Positions 26,938 to 36,042 of a DNA stretch of 64,000 bases are shown piece by piece. Location: contig NZ_BNAR01000002.1 of NCBI RefSeq assembly GCF_014653695.1, positions 826,007 to 890,006 on the forward strand, read 5' to 3'. This DNA comes from Lentzea cavernae. GTDB taxonomy: Bacteria > Actinomycetota > Actinomycetes > Mycobacteriales > Pseudonocardiaceae. The translations under genes and the position numbers were made by a program. The notes under the pieces are model-generated. The model was not told the DNA's origin and did no database searches. It was given only the letters and a program-made list of their open reading frames with translations. The first letter of the stretch is position 1. The number at the start of each line of letters is the position of its first letter.

Positions 26938-27843
26938 TCACTTCGTCGAGCCCGCCAGCACCCCCTGCACGAAGTACTTCTGGAACACCAGGAACACACC
27001 CAGCGGCACGATCATCGACAGGAACGCACCGGTCGACAACATGTCGATGTTCGTGCCGAACTGCCGCAGCTGGGCCCGCAGCGCCACCGTGATCGGCGCC
27101 GAGTCCTGGTCCGCGAACACCAGCGCCACCAGCAGGTCGTTCCACACCCAGAGGAACTGGAAGATCGTCAGGGAGGCGATCGCCGGCTTCGCCACCGGCA
27201 GAATCACCCGCTTGAAGATCACCCACTCCGTCGCCCCGTCCATCCGCGCGGCCTCGATCAGGTCGCGCGGGATGCCGGTGAAGAAGTTGCGCAGCAGGAA
27301 GATGGCGAACGGCAGGCCGAACGCGACATGGAACAGCACCACGCCGGTGATCGTGCCGAACAGGCCGAGCGCGCCGAACAGCTTCGCCACCGGGATCAGC
27401 GCCACCTGGATCGGCATGACCAGCAGCCCGACCACGACGACCGTCAGCGTCTCGCGGCCGGGGAACTCGATCCACGCCAGCGCGTACGAGGCCAGCGACG
27501 CCATCACGACGACCAGAACCGTTGCGGGGACGGCGATGTAGAAGGTGTTGAGGAACGACTGCCACACCGCCTGGTTCGCGACCAGGTCGGCGTAGTTCTC
27601 CAGCGTCAGCTCGGCCGGTCTGGTGAACACGGTCCACCAGCCGCTCGCGGTGTTGGCCGACTCGTCGCGCAACGACGCGATCAGCAGGCCGAACACCGGC
27701 ACCAGCCAGAACACCGCCACCAGGGCGAGCACCACCTGCACGACACCGTTGCCCAGCCGGGAGACGGCCCTCGTCAGCACGCCCCGCTTCGGTGTGCCCG
27801 AGACCGGCACGTCGATGCGGACCTCGTCGGCTACAGCAGTCAC
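26938..27843 (-). CDS. Sugar ABC transporter permease, MalG-like
   Basis: The 301-residue permease has six membrane helices and the EAA loop EAARMDGATEWVIFKRVILPVAKPA, where it docks to the ATPase, and ends with VFQKYFVQGVLAGSTK, the typical end of MalG/AglG proteins. It is the last gene of the leftward sugar uptake operon. Its GTG start overlaps the other permease's stop by 4 bases (GTGA). It is convergent with the mycosin gene. Confidence 0.9.
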   Translation of the reverse strand: MTAVADEVRIDVPVSGTPKRGVLTRAVSRLGNGVVQVVLALVAVFWLVPVFGLLIASLRDESANTASGWWTVFTRPAELTLENYADLVANQAVWQSFLNTFYIAVPATVLVVVMASLASYALAWIEFPGRETLTVVVVGLLVMPIQVALIPVAKLFGALGLFGTITGVVLFHVAFGLPFAIFLLRNFFTGIPRDLIEAARMDGATEWVIFKRVILPVAKPAIASLTIFQFLWVWNDLLVALVFADQDSAPITVALRAQLRQFGTNIDMLSTGAFLSMIVPLGVFLVFQKYFVQGVLAGSTK

Positions 27844-29135
27844 GACCGCTCCCGTCGGAATCGGCGGATGTTGAACAGCATCGCCGGGGCTACCAGCAGG
27901 AACAGGATCACCGCTAGCGCGCTGCCCGCCCCCTGGTCGCCGCCCGTGCCGAAGGACACCTGCCACATCTGCAGGGCCAGCACGTTGGCCTCGGACTGCA
28001 CAGAGCCCGGCGCGATGACGAACACCAGCTCGAAGATCTTCAGCACGTTGATCACGAGTGTCACGAACACCACCAGCAGCACCGGCGAGAGCAGCGGGAC
28101 GGTGACGCGCTTGAACACCTGCCACTCCGTCGCGCCGTCGACCCTCGCTGCCTCCAGCGCGTCGCGCGGGATCGCGGAGAGGCCCGCGGCGATGAACGTG
28201 ATCGCGAACCCGGTCATGATCCAGATCCAGGACGAGATGATCACCGGGGTGATGAACGACGGCCCGAGCCAGGTCAGCCCGCGGAACGGCAGCGCGAAGT
28301 TCTCCGGGGGCAGCCGCACGGTCACGTCGCCCGCACCGAGGTCCGGGAACGTGAACCTGCCGTCGTCGCCGGTCGTGGTGCGGGCGACGACCTTCCCGTC
28401 CCGGACGGCCTCCACGGCGACGCCGGGCAGGCCGCGTTCGGTCGGGTCGACCGCGCCCGCCCTGCCACCGATGGACACGTCGAGCCAGAGCACGCCCCGC
28501 AGTTCCCCCGCGCCGGCGGTCGGCGGGGAGGCCGGAAGCGCTTGCGGGGGCACGTCCTGCGGCGGATGGCCGATGAGCGGCACCGTGATCGTGTCGCCCG
28601 CCCTCGACGGCCTGATCGCCGTGAAGCCCGCTTCCGTCGCGGCGTAACCGTCACGCGGTCGCGCGCCGGGGTACTGCGAGGCCGGGCTGAAGATGTCGTG
28701 GACGCCGACCAGGGCCGCGTTCACGACGCCCTGGTTCGGCGCCTCCTCGTACACGAGCCGGAAGATGATGCCCGAGGCGAACAACGAGATCGCCATGGGC
28801 ATGAACAGCACGAGCCGGAACGCCGTCGCCCACCTGATGCGTTCGGTCAGCACGGCGAGGATCAGGCCGATGCCGGTGACGGCCGCCGGGGCGACCACCA
28901 CCCAGATCACGTTGTTGCGGAAGGCGATCAGCGTGCGCGGGTCGGTGAACGTCTCGACGTAGTTGCCCAGGCCGACGAACTTCTCACCCGAGGCGTCGAA
29001 GAAGCTGCGGATCAGCGAGAACACCAGCGGGTACAGCACCAGTGCCGCGAGCACCACCAGTGCGGGGAGCAGGAACGGGATCGCCTGCCGGGGCGAGCGC
29101 CCCGGCGCGGCGTCCACGCTCGGTCGAAGCCTCAT
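27840..29135 (-). CDS. Sugar ABC transporter permease, MalF-like, with insert domain
   Basis: The 431-residue protein is MalF-like: helices at about 20-44, 75-97 and 105-128, then helices from about 292 onward with the EAA loop EAARVDGATEWQVFKRVTVP (328-347). Between them is an extracytoplasmic insertion of about 150 residues. Its second half (213-283: GVLWLDVSIGG ... DPTERGLPGVAVEAVRDGKVVARTTTGDDGRFTFPDLGAGDVTV) resembles SdrD-B/carboxypeptidase-regulatory-like prealbumin folds. E. coli MalF has an unrelated large P2 loop at the same place that contacts the binding protein. The gene overlaps the binding-protein gene by 4 bases (ATGA). Confidence 0.88.
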   Translation of the reverse strand: MRLRPSVDAAPGRSPRQAIPFLLPALVVLAALVLYPLVFSLIRSFFDASGEKFVGLGNYVETFTDPRTLIAFRNNVIWVVVAPAAVTGIGLILAVLTERIRWATAFRLVLFMPMAISLFASGIIFRLVYEEAPNQGVVNAALVGVHDIFSPASQYPGARPRDGYAATEAGFTAIRPSRAGDTITVPLIGHPPQDVPPQALPASPPTAGAGELRGVLWLDVSIGGRAGAVDPTERGLPGVAVEAVRDGKVVARTTTGDDGRFTFPDLGAGDVTVRLPPENFALPFRGLTWLGPSFITPVIISSWIWIMTGFAITFIAAGLSAIPRDALEAARVDGATEWQVFKRVTVPLLSPVLLVVFVTLVINVLKIFELVFVIAPGSVQSEANVLALQMWQVSFGTGGDQGAGSALAVILFLLVAPAMLFNIRRFRRERS

Positions 29136-30412
29136 TTTCCGTAAGCCTTCGCCGCATTGGCCTCCAGCCGAGCCATGATCCCGTCGACGTTCTTCGGGTC
29201 GGCCAGGAAGTCCTGCAGGTCCTTCCACTCCCCCGCGCCCTTCGTGCCGCCGAACGCGGCCGGCGCGAGGTCGGACATGTCGAACCGGACGTTGTCGCCC
29301 GCGTCCACGATCCGCTGGGCGAGGTCCTGCGTCACGACGTCGGGGTAGGCGGTCTCCGGGATGTCCTTGTTGGGCGAGAGGAACCCGCCCAGCTCGGCCC
29401 ACACCTTGCCGGACTCCGGCGAGGCCAGGAACTTCATCAGCTCGGTGGTCGCCTTGTCGTCCTTGAACTGCACGGCCATGTCACCACCGGCGACGACGGC
29501 GTCCTTGCTGCCCGCGACCGACGGGAACGGGAAGAACTTGGCGTCCTGGCCGACCTTCGCCTTGGTGTTGGTGGTGATGATGCTCGCGACGAAGTCCGCC
29601 TCGAACACCATGGCGGCGGTGGAGGGCTCGCCGAAGACGTTGATCACCGACTTCGGGAACTCGGTCTGCAGCGCACCGCCCGCGATCAGGGTCGGGTCGC
29701 CCCAGAGCTTCGCCAGCTCCTCCAGCGCCTTGCGCACGGTCGGGTCGGTCCACGGGATCTCGTGCTTCGCGAGCTTGTCGTAGTTGTCGGGGCCCGCGGT
29801 GCGCAGGTAAACGTTCTCGAACCAGTCGGTCAGCGTCCAGCCGTCCGCGCCGCCGACCGACACCGGCGCGAGCCCGGTCTCGGAGATGGCCTTGCTGGTG
29901 GAGATCAGGTCGTCCCACGTCTTCGGCGGCGTCGCGCCGACCTGCTGGAAGGCCTTCTCGCTGTACCAGAACGCGGACTTGTTGGCCGTCTTGAAGGTGA
30001 AGCCGTAGAGCTTGCCGTCGACGCTGCCGAGCTGCTTCCACACCGCGGCGTTGTGGTCGGTGACGGCCTTCTCGACGTCGGCGTTCACGGGCTTCAAAGC
30101 GCCGGCTTTGGCGAACTGCGCGACGAGGCCGGGCTGGGCGATGAGCGCGACGTTCGGTGGTGTGCCACCCGAGATTCTGGTCTGCACCACCGTCGGCAGC
30201 TCGTCACCGGCGGGTGTGTACTTGACCTCGGCGCCCGTCTTGTCCGTGAAGACCTTCAGCACCTGCTCGAAGTTCTTCTGCTCGTCGCCGGTCCAGGGCC
30301 CGACGACCTCGACGGTCTGGCCCTTCAGGTCCTCAGAAGTCCCGGTTCCGGCCGCACCACCGGAACACGCGGCGGCGGTGAGTGCGAGCAGCGCGATCCA
30401 TTGCTTCCCCAT
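29132..30412 (-). CDS. Sugar ABC transporter solute-binding lipoprotein
   Basis: The 426-residue lipoprotein has its lipobox at LTAAAC (Cys16) and a family 1 extracellular solute-binding fold (GQTVEVVGPWTGDEQKNFEQVLKVFTDKTGAEVKY; RISGGTPPNVALIAQPG; WWGDPTL-like region; AAMVFEADF). The AglE/alpha-glucoside group looks closest. It feeds the two permeases that follow. The start has a Shine-Dalgarno GGAG 8 bases upstream. The GH13 alpha-glucosidase at 44471 would fit such a transporter functionally but is 13 kb away. Confidence 0.9.
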   Translation of the reverse strand: MGKQWIALLALTAAACSGGAAGTGTSEDLKGQTVEVVGPWTGDEQKNFEQVLKVFTDKTGAEVKYTPAGDELPTVVQTRISGGTPPNVALIAQPGLVAQFAKAGALKPVNADVEKAVTDHNAAVWKQLGSVDGKLYGFTFKTANKSAFWYSEKAFQQVGATPPKTWDDLISTSKAISETGLAPVSVGGADGWTLTDWFENVYLRTAGPDNYDKLAKHEIPWTDPTVRKALEELAKLWGDPTLIAGGALQTEFPKSVINVFGEPSTAAMVFEADFVASIITTNTKAKVGQDAKFFPFPSVAGSKDAVVAGGDMAVQFKDDKATTELMKFLASPESGKVWAELGGFLSPNKDIPETAYPDVVTQDLAQRIVDAGDNVRFDMSDLAPAAFGGTKGAGEWKDLQDFLADPKNVDGIMARLEANAAKAYGK

Positions 30413-30422
30413 TGAAGCTCTC

Positions 30423-31619
30423 CTACTTCCAGATCGAGGACCCGGTGGCCGGGTCGAAGAAGTGCAGCCGGGAGGTGTCCACCCAGGCGGCGACGGGTTG
30501 TCCTTCGTAGATGCGGGTGCGCGGGCTGAACCGTCCGACGAGGACGGTCCCCTTGCCCTTCACGCCGGGCAGGTCGTCGGTGCCGGCGTCCTTCGCCAGT
30601 TCGCGGGTGTCGTCGGTGACGACGGGCGGGACGTCGACCGGGAAGTGCACGAGCACGTCCGACCCCATGGCTTCGACCAGGTCGGCGACGGAGTGGAGGA
30701 TCTCGCCCTCGCGGGCGTCGGCGAGGGCCGTGTCCTCCATGTCCTCCGGCCGGATGCCGACCACGACGTCACCACCGACGTACTGCTGGAGCTGGGGACG
30801 TTGGTGCAGCACGGACTCCGGCAGCAGCAACGCGTCGGAGCCCAGCGAGACCCAGTACCGGCCGTCGGAGTCCGTGCTGAGCTTCGCGGACACGAGGTTC
30901 ATGCCCGGCGAGCCGATGAAGCCCGCGACGAACAGGTTGACCGGCCGGTCGTAGAGCTCCTGCGGCGGACCGACCTGCTGCAGCAGACCGCGGCGCATCA
31001 CGGCGACGCGGTCCCCGAGCGTCATGGCCTCGGTCTGGTCGTGCGTGACGTACACGGTCGTCACGCCGATCTCGCGCTGGATCCGCGCGATCTGCGCCCG
31101 CATCTGCACGCGCAGCTTGGCGTCCAGGTTGGACAGCGGCTCGTCCATCAGGAACGCCTGCGGCGCCCGCACGATCGCCCGGCCCATGGCGACGCGCTGG
31201 CGTTGCCCGCCGGAGAGGTTGCGCGGCAAGCGGCCGAGGTGCTCGGTCAGTTCGAGCACCTCGGCGACCTCGCGCACGCGGTGGTCGATCTCGGTCTTCG
31301 GGAGCTTGCGCAACGTGAGGCCGAACGCGATGTTGTCGAACACGTTCAGGTGCGGGTAGAGCGCGTACGACTGGAACACCATCGCCACGTCGCGGTCACG
31401 GGACGGCACGTCGTTGACGACCTTCTCGCCGATGTGGATCGTGCCCCCGGTGATCTGCTCGAGCCCGGCGATCATGCGCAGCGCCGTCGTCTTGCCGCAG
31501 CCCGACGGGCCCACGAGCACCAGGAACTCGCCGTCGCGGATCTCCAGGTTGAGGTCGGTGACGGCACGGGTGCCGTCACCGTAGGCCTTGCCCAGTCCCG
31601 TCAGAACGACTTCTGCCAC
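30423..31619 (-). CDS. Sugar ABC transporter ATP-binding protein (MsiK/UgpC-like)
   Basis: The 398-residue ATPase has Walker A GPSGCGKT (37-44), the signature LSGGQRQ (about 133-139), Walker B FLMDEP and a C-terminal TOBE/regulatory region (GIRPEDMEDTALADAREGEILHSV). It is the MalK/MsiK/UgpC type that energises carbohydrate import. Here it is the first gene of the operon, whereas many actinomycetes keep one shared MsiK elsewhere. A GTG at 31625 is also in frame, but the one at 31619 has a properly spaced GGGGAG and gives the usual VAEVVL start. Confidence 0.9.
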   Translation of the reverse strand: MAEVVLTGLGKAYGDGTRAVTDLNLEIRDGEFLVLVGPSGCGKTTALRMIAGLEQITGGTIHIGEKVVNDVPSRDRDVAMVFQSYALYPHLNVFDNIAFGLTLRKLPKTEIDHRVREVAEVLELTEHLGRLPRNLSGGQRQRVAMGRAIVRAPQAFLMDEPLSNLDAKLRVQMRAQIARIQREIGVTTVYVTHDQTEAMTLGDRVAVMRRGLLQQVGPPQELYDRPVNLFVAGFIGSPGMNLVSAKLSTDSDGRYWVSLGSDALLLPESVLHQRPQLQQYVGGDVVVGIRPEDMEDTALADAREGEILHSVADLVEAMGSDVLVHFPVDVPPVVTDDTRELAKDAGTDDLPGVKGKGTVLVGRFSPRTRIYEGQPVAAWVDTSRLHFFDPATGSSIWK

Positions 31620-31752
31620 GCCCACTCCCCGGTTCGGTGTGACTGCAGACCGTAGGGCCGTCAGTCCTAAGGGAGATTTAAGGACGAAGCACGATCGAGA
31701 TAAGCGCGCGACACCTCTCCCAATCGACGGGTTCGCTGCTTACGCTGCGTGC

Positions 31753-32442
31753 ATGTCGAAGGTGCTGGTGGTCGAGGACGACCCGGTGGTCCAGGCGGCG
31801 CTCGTGCACGCGCTGACCGACCTCGGGCACGTCGTGCAGGCCGTCGGCACCGCCGTGGCCGCGTTGCGCGAGGCGGGCACCTCGGAGCTCGACCTGATCA
31901 TCCTCGACCTCGGGCTGCCGGACCTGGACGGCGTCGCGGCGCTGCGGATGCTGCGCGGGGTGAGCAACGTGCCGGTCATCGTGGCGACGGCGCGCGGTGC
32001 CGAGAGCTCGGTCGTGAGCACGTTGAACGCGGGCGCGGACGACTACATCGTGAAGCCGTTCTCGGCCGAGCACCTGGCCGCGCGGATCAACGCGCTGCTG
32101 CGCCGCACCGGCACCGCCGGCCCGGCCGGTTCCGCCGACCTCGTCGCCCTGGGCGAACTCCGCATCGACCTCGCCCAGCGGGCGGCCACGCTCGGCGACA
32201 CCGCTCTCGCGCTGAGCAGGCGGGAGTTCGACATGCTGACCTATCTCGCGCAACGGCCGGGGCGGGTGATCTCGCGGCGTGAGCTCATCCAGGCCGTGTG
32301 GGGCAATCCGTACGTCGGTGATGACAAGACGATCGACGTCCACGCGTCGTGGTTGCGGCGCAAGCTCGGCGAGACGGCGGCCCATCCCCGTTACCTGCAC
32401 ACGGTCCGGGGCGTCGGGTTCAAGCTGGCGGCGCCCGAATGA
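31753..32442 (+). CDS. Two-component response regulator, OmpR/KdpE type
   Basis: The 229-residue protein has a receiver domain with phosphoacceptor Asp52 (LIILDLGLPDLDG) and Lys in VKPF, plus a C-terminal winged helix (LSRREFDMLTYLAQRPGRVISRRELIQAVWG; LHTVRGVGFKL). A -10-like TACGCT (31741-31746) lies 6 bases before the ATG, so the gene may be leaderless. It overlaps the kinase gene by 4 bases (ATGA). It is divergent from the sugar ABC operon across 133 bases, so it may regulate that operon. Confidence 0.92.
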   Translation: MSKVLVVEDDPVVQAALVHALTDLGHVVQAVGTAVAALREAGTSELDLIILDLGLPDLDGVAALRMLRGVSNVPVIVATARGAESSVVSTLNAGADDYIVKPFSAEHLAARINALLRRTGTAGPAGSADLVALGELRIDLAQRAATLGDTALALSRREFDMLTYLAQRPGRVISRRELIQAVWGNPYVGDDKTIDVHASWLRRKLGETAAHPRYLHTVRGVGFKLAAPE

Positions 32443-33653
32443 GGGCGGTCATCACCCGCGCTCTGCTGCTCGCCGCCGGGCTGGTCGCCGTGGTTTTCGT
32501 GGCCACCGCCGGGTTTCTGCTCCACTCGCACGCGGCGTCCACCGCCGCCGCGGCCGACCGGCGGGACGCCGCCGTGGTCGCCGGTGTGCTGGCGGTGTCC
32601 TCGGATCCCGACGCGGTCCGCGGGACGATCGCGCGCACGGCCGCCGGTGCGGAGGGGCGGTTGTCGGTCGTGCTCGAGGACGGCACCCGGCTCGGCGCCG
32701 GCGGTGGCACGCCGGTGGCTTCCGCTGGCGGCGCCGTGGTCTCCGTGGTGCCCGCGGCGGTGCCGTTCCCGTTCCTCGCGGTGTTGCTGGTGACCGGGAT
32801 CGCCCTGGTGGCGCTGGGAGTGGCGGTGTGGTGGGGGCACAGGCCCTTCACACCGGTGCTGGCGGCGCTGCGGGACCTGTCGTCGTCGGTCGGGCGGAGG
32901 GTGCGGCTGCGCGGGCCGCGCGAGCTGGAGGCGCTGGCGGAGTCGATCGACGAGGCCTCGTCGCGGACCTCGCAGCTGCTCGCGAAGGAACGGGAGATGA
33001 TCGCGGACGTCTCGCACCGGTTGCGGACCCCGCTGGCGGCCCTGCGGCTGGACGCCGACGCGGTGGGGTCCGGGCCCGTCGCGGACCGCATTCGCAGCGC
33101 CGTCAGCACGCTGGGCCACGACGTCGACCGGATCATCCAGTCGTTGCAGCCCACCGAGGGCGAGGCGGCCGGCACGTGCGACGTGACGGCGGTCGTGGAG
33201 TCGCGGATGGCGTTCTGGTCTGCCCACGCCGCCGACCAGGGCCGGTTGTGCGAGATCGACGTCGGTGAGCCCTGCTGGGTGCCGCTGGCGCCGGACGCCC
33301 TGGGCGCGGTGGTGGACACGTTGCTGGAGAACGTCTTCCGGCACACGCCTCCCGCCGCACCGGTCGGGGTGTCGGTGGTGCGGCACGCCGGGTGGGTCAC
33401 CCTGGTGGTCGAGGACGGCGGCACCGGCGTCGCCGACCCGTCCTCGGCGTTGCACCGCGGCAGCAGCGGAGCCGGGTCGACCGGGCTGGGGCTCGACATC
33501 GCGCGGGCGGCGGCGGAAGCGACCGGCGGGACCATCCACCTCGAGCGCGGACGGCTCGGCGGCGCACGGGTGCGATTGCGGTTCGGGGAGGCCGACAGCC
33601 ACCACGAACCGGCGAGCCCGCGCGCGTGGCGGCTGTGGCACGGCCACCCCTGA
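32439..33653 (+). CDS. Two-component sensor histidine kinase
   Basis: The 404-residue protein has two membrane helices (about 5-28 and 108-133) flanking a short extracytoplasmic sensor of about 80 residues. A HAMP-like linker, the dimerisation box with His193 (ADVSHRLRTPLAAL) and an ATPase domain with N box (LLENVFRHTP), G1 (VEDGGTGVAD) and G2 (GSTGLGLDIARAAAEATGG) follow. It is the cognate partner of the overlapping response regulator. The signal is unknown; the sensor loop is small and rich in Ala, Val and Gly. Confidence 0.92.
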   Translation: MRAVITRALLLAAGLVAVVFVATAGFLLHSHAASTAAAADRRDAAVVAGVLAVSSDPDAVRGTIARTAAGAEGRLSVVLEDGTRLGAGGGTPVASAGGAVVSVVPAAVPFPFLAVLLVTGIALVALGVAVWWGHRPFTPVLAALRDLSSSVGRRVRLRGPRELEALAESIDEASSRTSQLLAKEREMIADVSHRLRTPLAALRLDADAVGSGPVADRIRSAVSTLGHDVDRIIQSLQPTEGEAAGTCDVTAVVESRMAFWSAHAADQGRLCEIDVGEPCWVPLAPDALGAVVDTLLENVFRHTPPAAPVGVSVVRHAGWVTLVVEDGGTGVADPSSALHRGSSGAGSTGLGLDIARAAAEATGGTIHLERGRLGGARVRLRFGEADSHHEPASPRAWRLWHGHP

Positions 33654-33655
33654 GG

Positions 33656-33952
33656 TCAGGCCGCGTCGATCTTGAACGGGTCGTGGTCCGTCAGCAGCTT
33701 GTCGAGCCGGGCTCTGTCGACCCGGCTCGAGATGGAGGTGTCCTCCTGCCGGTCCCTGATCACCTTGGCGAGGGTGAACGCCGAGGTGATCGCGTAGAGC
33801 ATCGCGATCCCCAGGAACGCGCGCACCCACCCGTCGACGGGCAGGAACACGACTCCGAGGCCGACGGCGGTCAGCGAGAGCCCGAACGAGAGGACCGCCT
33901 GCACGTAGAAGGCAGCGGTCGTCGGCGTGTGCGAGGGCGCGGAAGACGTCAT
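33656..33952 (-). CDS. YiaA/YiaB family inner membrane protein
   Basis: The 98-residue protein has two membrane helices in the YiaAB two-helix arrangement (TTAAFYVQAVLSFGLSLTAVGLGVVFLPVDGWVRAFLGIAMLYAITSAFTLAKVIRDRQE), followed by a charged tail. Its function is not known in any organism I can name. It is convergent with the kinase gene (2-base gap). The frame is open 17 codons further upstream to an ATG at 34003, but conservation of the family begins at or after the start given here. Confidence 0.75.
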   Translation of the reverse strand: MTSSAPSHTPTTAAFYVQAVLSFGLSLTAVGLGVVFLPVDGWVRAFLGIAMLYAITSAFTLAKVIRDRQEDTSISSRVDRARLDKLLTDHDPFKIDAA

Positions 33953-34441
33953 GCTTTGAGAGTCCTGCGCCACACCACGGCTGTCATGAGTACGGCTACT
34001 CACTTCCGCCGTGCGGCGGATCAGCCGAATTCAGTCCTTTATAGACCATCGACCAATCGGCGGAACCGAGTGCGACAGGTGGGACGTTCATCGCTGTCGT
34101 CGTGCCGCCGGCGAAGATTTCAACTGGACAACTTTCTGGGCGAAATCGGGGCGTACCGCGAACTCCAGGACCCCGGCACCGTTCATTCGACCGAACGCCC
34201 CGGCCGATCCGCCAGGTCGTCGGGTCACCCGAAGGCCTGTCCAGCACGTTTGTCCTGCCTTCACACCGGGGTGCGTGCCGTTGGTCCAGCGGAAGTTGGT
34301 TCCTTTGCGGCCGCGGAGCGCGCCGGGACCAGGTAGGTTTGGACGCTCGTCCAGGAAAAGACGAGCGGGCGCTAGGGCCATCTGGCCTGAGTTGGTCAAG
34401 ACTTGCGAGGGCCCTGAACCCCTTTAATACATCGGGTTCGT
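33953..34441. other. Long intergenic region, possible structured sigma-factor leader
   Basis: No convincing gene lies in these 489 bases; open frames on both strands are short and unlike proteins. The right half is structured: CGCTCGTC (34344-34351) pairs perfectly with GACGAGCG (34360-34367) around an A-rich loop, and GGCC-ATCT-GGCC (34376-34387) follows. This places a candidate cis-RNA just upstream of the ECF sigma gene. It matches no riboswitch class that I recognise. Confidence 0.45.
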
Positions 34442-35995
34442 ATGCGTGGATTGTTCGCGTTGAGTCATGTCGATAGGGTCCGCGTATCAGTACAGGGCAT
34501 CACGTTAAGGCGGCTTTCTTTGATCGGGCAGCGTGGACGACCGCCGTCGGATGCCGACCTCATCGATGCCGTCAGAGACGGCAGGGTCGAGGAGTACGGC
34601 AAGCTCTACGAACGTCACGTGCGCTCGGCGACCATCCTCGCGATGCAGCTGTCCTCGTCGTCCTCGGACGCCGACGACCTGGTGTCGGAGGCGTTCGCCA
34701 AGGTCCTCGCCGCGCTGCGCGCCGGTGGCGGTCCGGGCGCGTCGTTCCGGCCGTACCTGCTGACGGCGGTGCGGCACGCGGCGTACGACCGCACCCGCAA
34801 GGAGAAGCGGGTCGAACTGGCCGGTGACATCGAGGAGGTTCCCGGCGCCACCAAGGCGACCAGCGTGCCGTTCCGCGACAAGGCGGTCGAGGACCTGGAC
34901 CAGACGCTGGCGGCGACGGCGTTCGCGACGCTGCCCGAACGGTGGCAGACAGTGCTGTGGCACACCGCGATCGAGGGACAGTCACCGGGCGAGATCGCAC
35001 CACTGCTCGGCCTGACCCCGAACGGCGTCTCCGCGATGGCGTTCCGTGCGCGCGAGGGCCTTCGCAAGGCGTTCTTGCAGGCGCACGTCAACCAGGAACC
35101 GGCGGACACCTGCCGCCCCACCGTGACGAAGCTCGGCGCCTGGACGCGCGGCGGCCTCAAGGGTCGCGACGCCGTCCACATCGACGAGCACATGGACAAC
35201 TGCGCCGAATGCCGCAAGCTCGCCAGCGAGCTCTCGGACGTGAACGGCGCGCTGCGCGGTCTCGTCGCCCCCATCGTGCTCGGCACGGGCACCGCCGGAT
35301 ACCTGGCCGCCGCCGCGACGGCGACCAAGGGCGCCGTGGTCACCCTCAGCGCGGCCTCGTGGATGGGCGTCGCCGCCTCGGCCGCGGCGGTCGTCGTGGT
35401 CGTCACGTCGGGCGTCGTCACGTCGGACAGCGGACCCGTCACCACGGTCATCGGCGCCGCGCCGACCAGCACGGTCGTCTCGGAACAGGCCGCGCCCACC
35501 GAGTCCGGCGCCGCGCAGAGCGCGAGCGCCGCACCGACCAAGGGCACCTCGGCGGGCACGGCCGCACAGGGCACGAGCGGCGCCAACCGGCCGGCGACGA
35601 CCACGAACAACACCGTCGTGCCCGCGAGCGAGGCCGAGCTGTCCGGTTCCGCGCCCGACGGCATCGCCATGACCACCGACGGCCCGGCGAACGAGATGAA
35701 CATCAGCATCACCAACAACGGCGACGAGCCCACCACCGTCCCGACGCTGACGCTGAGCATGCCCGACAAGATCAAGACGGTCGGGGCTGGCAAGACCTCG
35801 GTGGGCTTCATCGGCTGCCCCGCCGGCAAGGGCACCGTCACGTGCGAGGGCGGCCAGACGCTCGCCCCCGGTCAGACGGTCACGTTCCGCGCACGGCTGC
35901 AGGCAGGCAACAAGGCCGGGGACGGGGTCATCACCGGGGTGGCGGGACCGGTGGAGGTCAGCATCCCGATCACCATCGTCGAGTCCCAGGGCTGA
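34442..35995 (+). CDS. ECF sigma factor fused to zinc anti-sigma-like motif, TM and extracellular tail
   Basis: This 517-residue protein is modular. Sigma region 2 (about 50-125; DADDLVSEAFAKVLAALR) and region 4 (about 155-215; LPERWQTVLWHTAIEGQSPGEIAPLLGLTPNGVSAMAFRAREGLR) come first. A zinc-anti-sigma-like HxxxCxxC (His250, Cys254, Cys257) follows, then one membrane helix (about 306-325), a Thr/Ala-rich linker and a beta-rich extracellular domain (about 410-517). It thus joins sigma, anti-sigma and surface-sensor parts in one chain. The start is uncertain: ATG 34442 lacks a Shine-Dalgarno, whereas TTG 34520 has AAGG 10 bases upstream and begins where family similarity begins (LIGQRGRPPSDADLIDAV). 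Confidence 0.85.
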   Translation: MRGLFALSHVDRVRVSVQGITLRRLSLIGQRGRPPSDADLIDAVRDGRVEEYGKLYERHVRSATILAMQLSSSSSDADDLVSEAFAKVLAALRAGGGPGASFRPYLLTAVRHAAYDRTRKEKRVELAGDIEEVPGATKATSVPFRDKAVEDLDQTLAATAFATLPERWQTVLWHTAIEGQSPGEIAPLLGLTPNGVSAMAFRAREGLRKAFLQAHVNQEPADTCRPTVTKLGAWTRGGLKGRDAVHIDEHMDNCAECRKLASELSDVNGALRGLVAPIVLGTGTAGYLAAAATATKGAVVTLSAASWMGVAASAAAVVVVVTSGVVTSDSGPVTTVIGAAPTSTVVSEQAAPTESGAAQSASAAPTKGTSAGTAAQGTSGANRPATTTNNTVVPASEAELSGSAPDGIAMTTDGPANEMNISITNNGDEPTTVPTLTLSMPDKIKTVGAGKTSVGFIGCPAGKGTVTCEGGQTLAPGQTVTFRARLQAGNKAGDGVITGVAGPVEVSIPITIVESQG

Positions 35996-36042
35996 GTCCA
36001 CTTCGGACAGCGGGATCGGCCCGGGCACCGCACCATGGGCGG

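Noticed and set aside
34088..34476. Short open frames on both strands in the gap before the ECF sigma gene
   Set aside because: They lack ribosome binding sites and family resemblance and overlap each other; hairpins are a better explanation of the constraint there.
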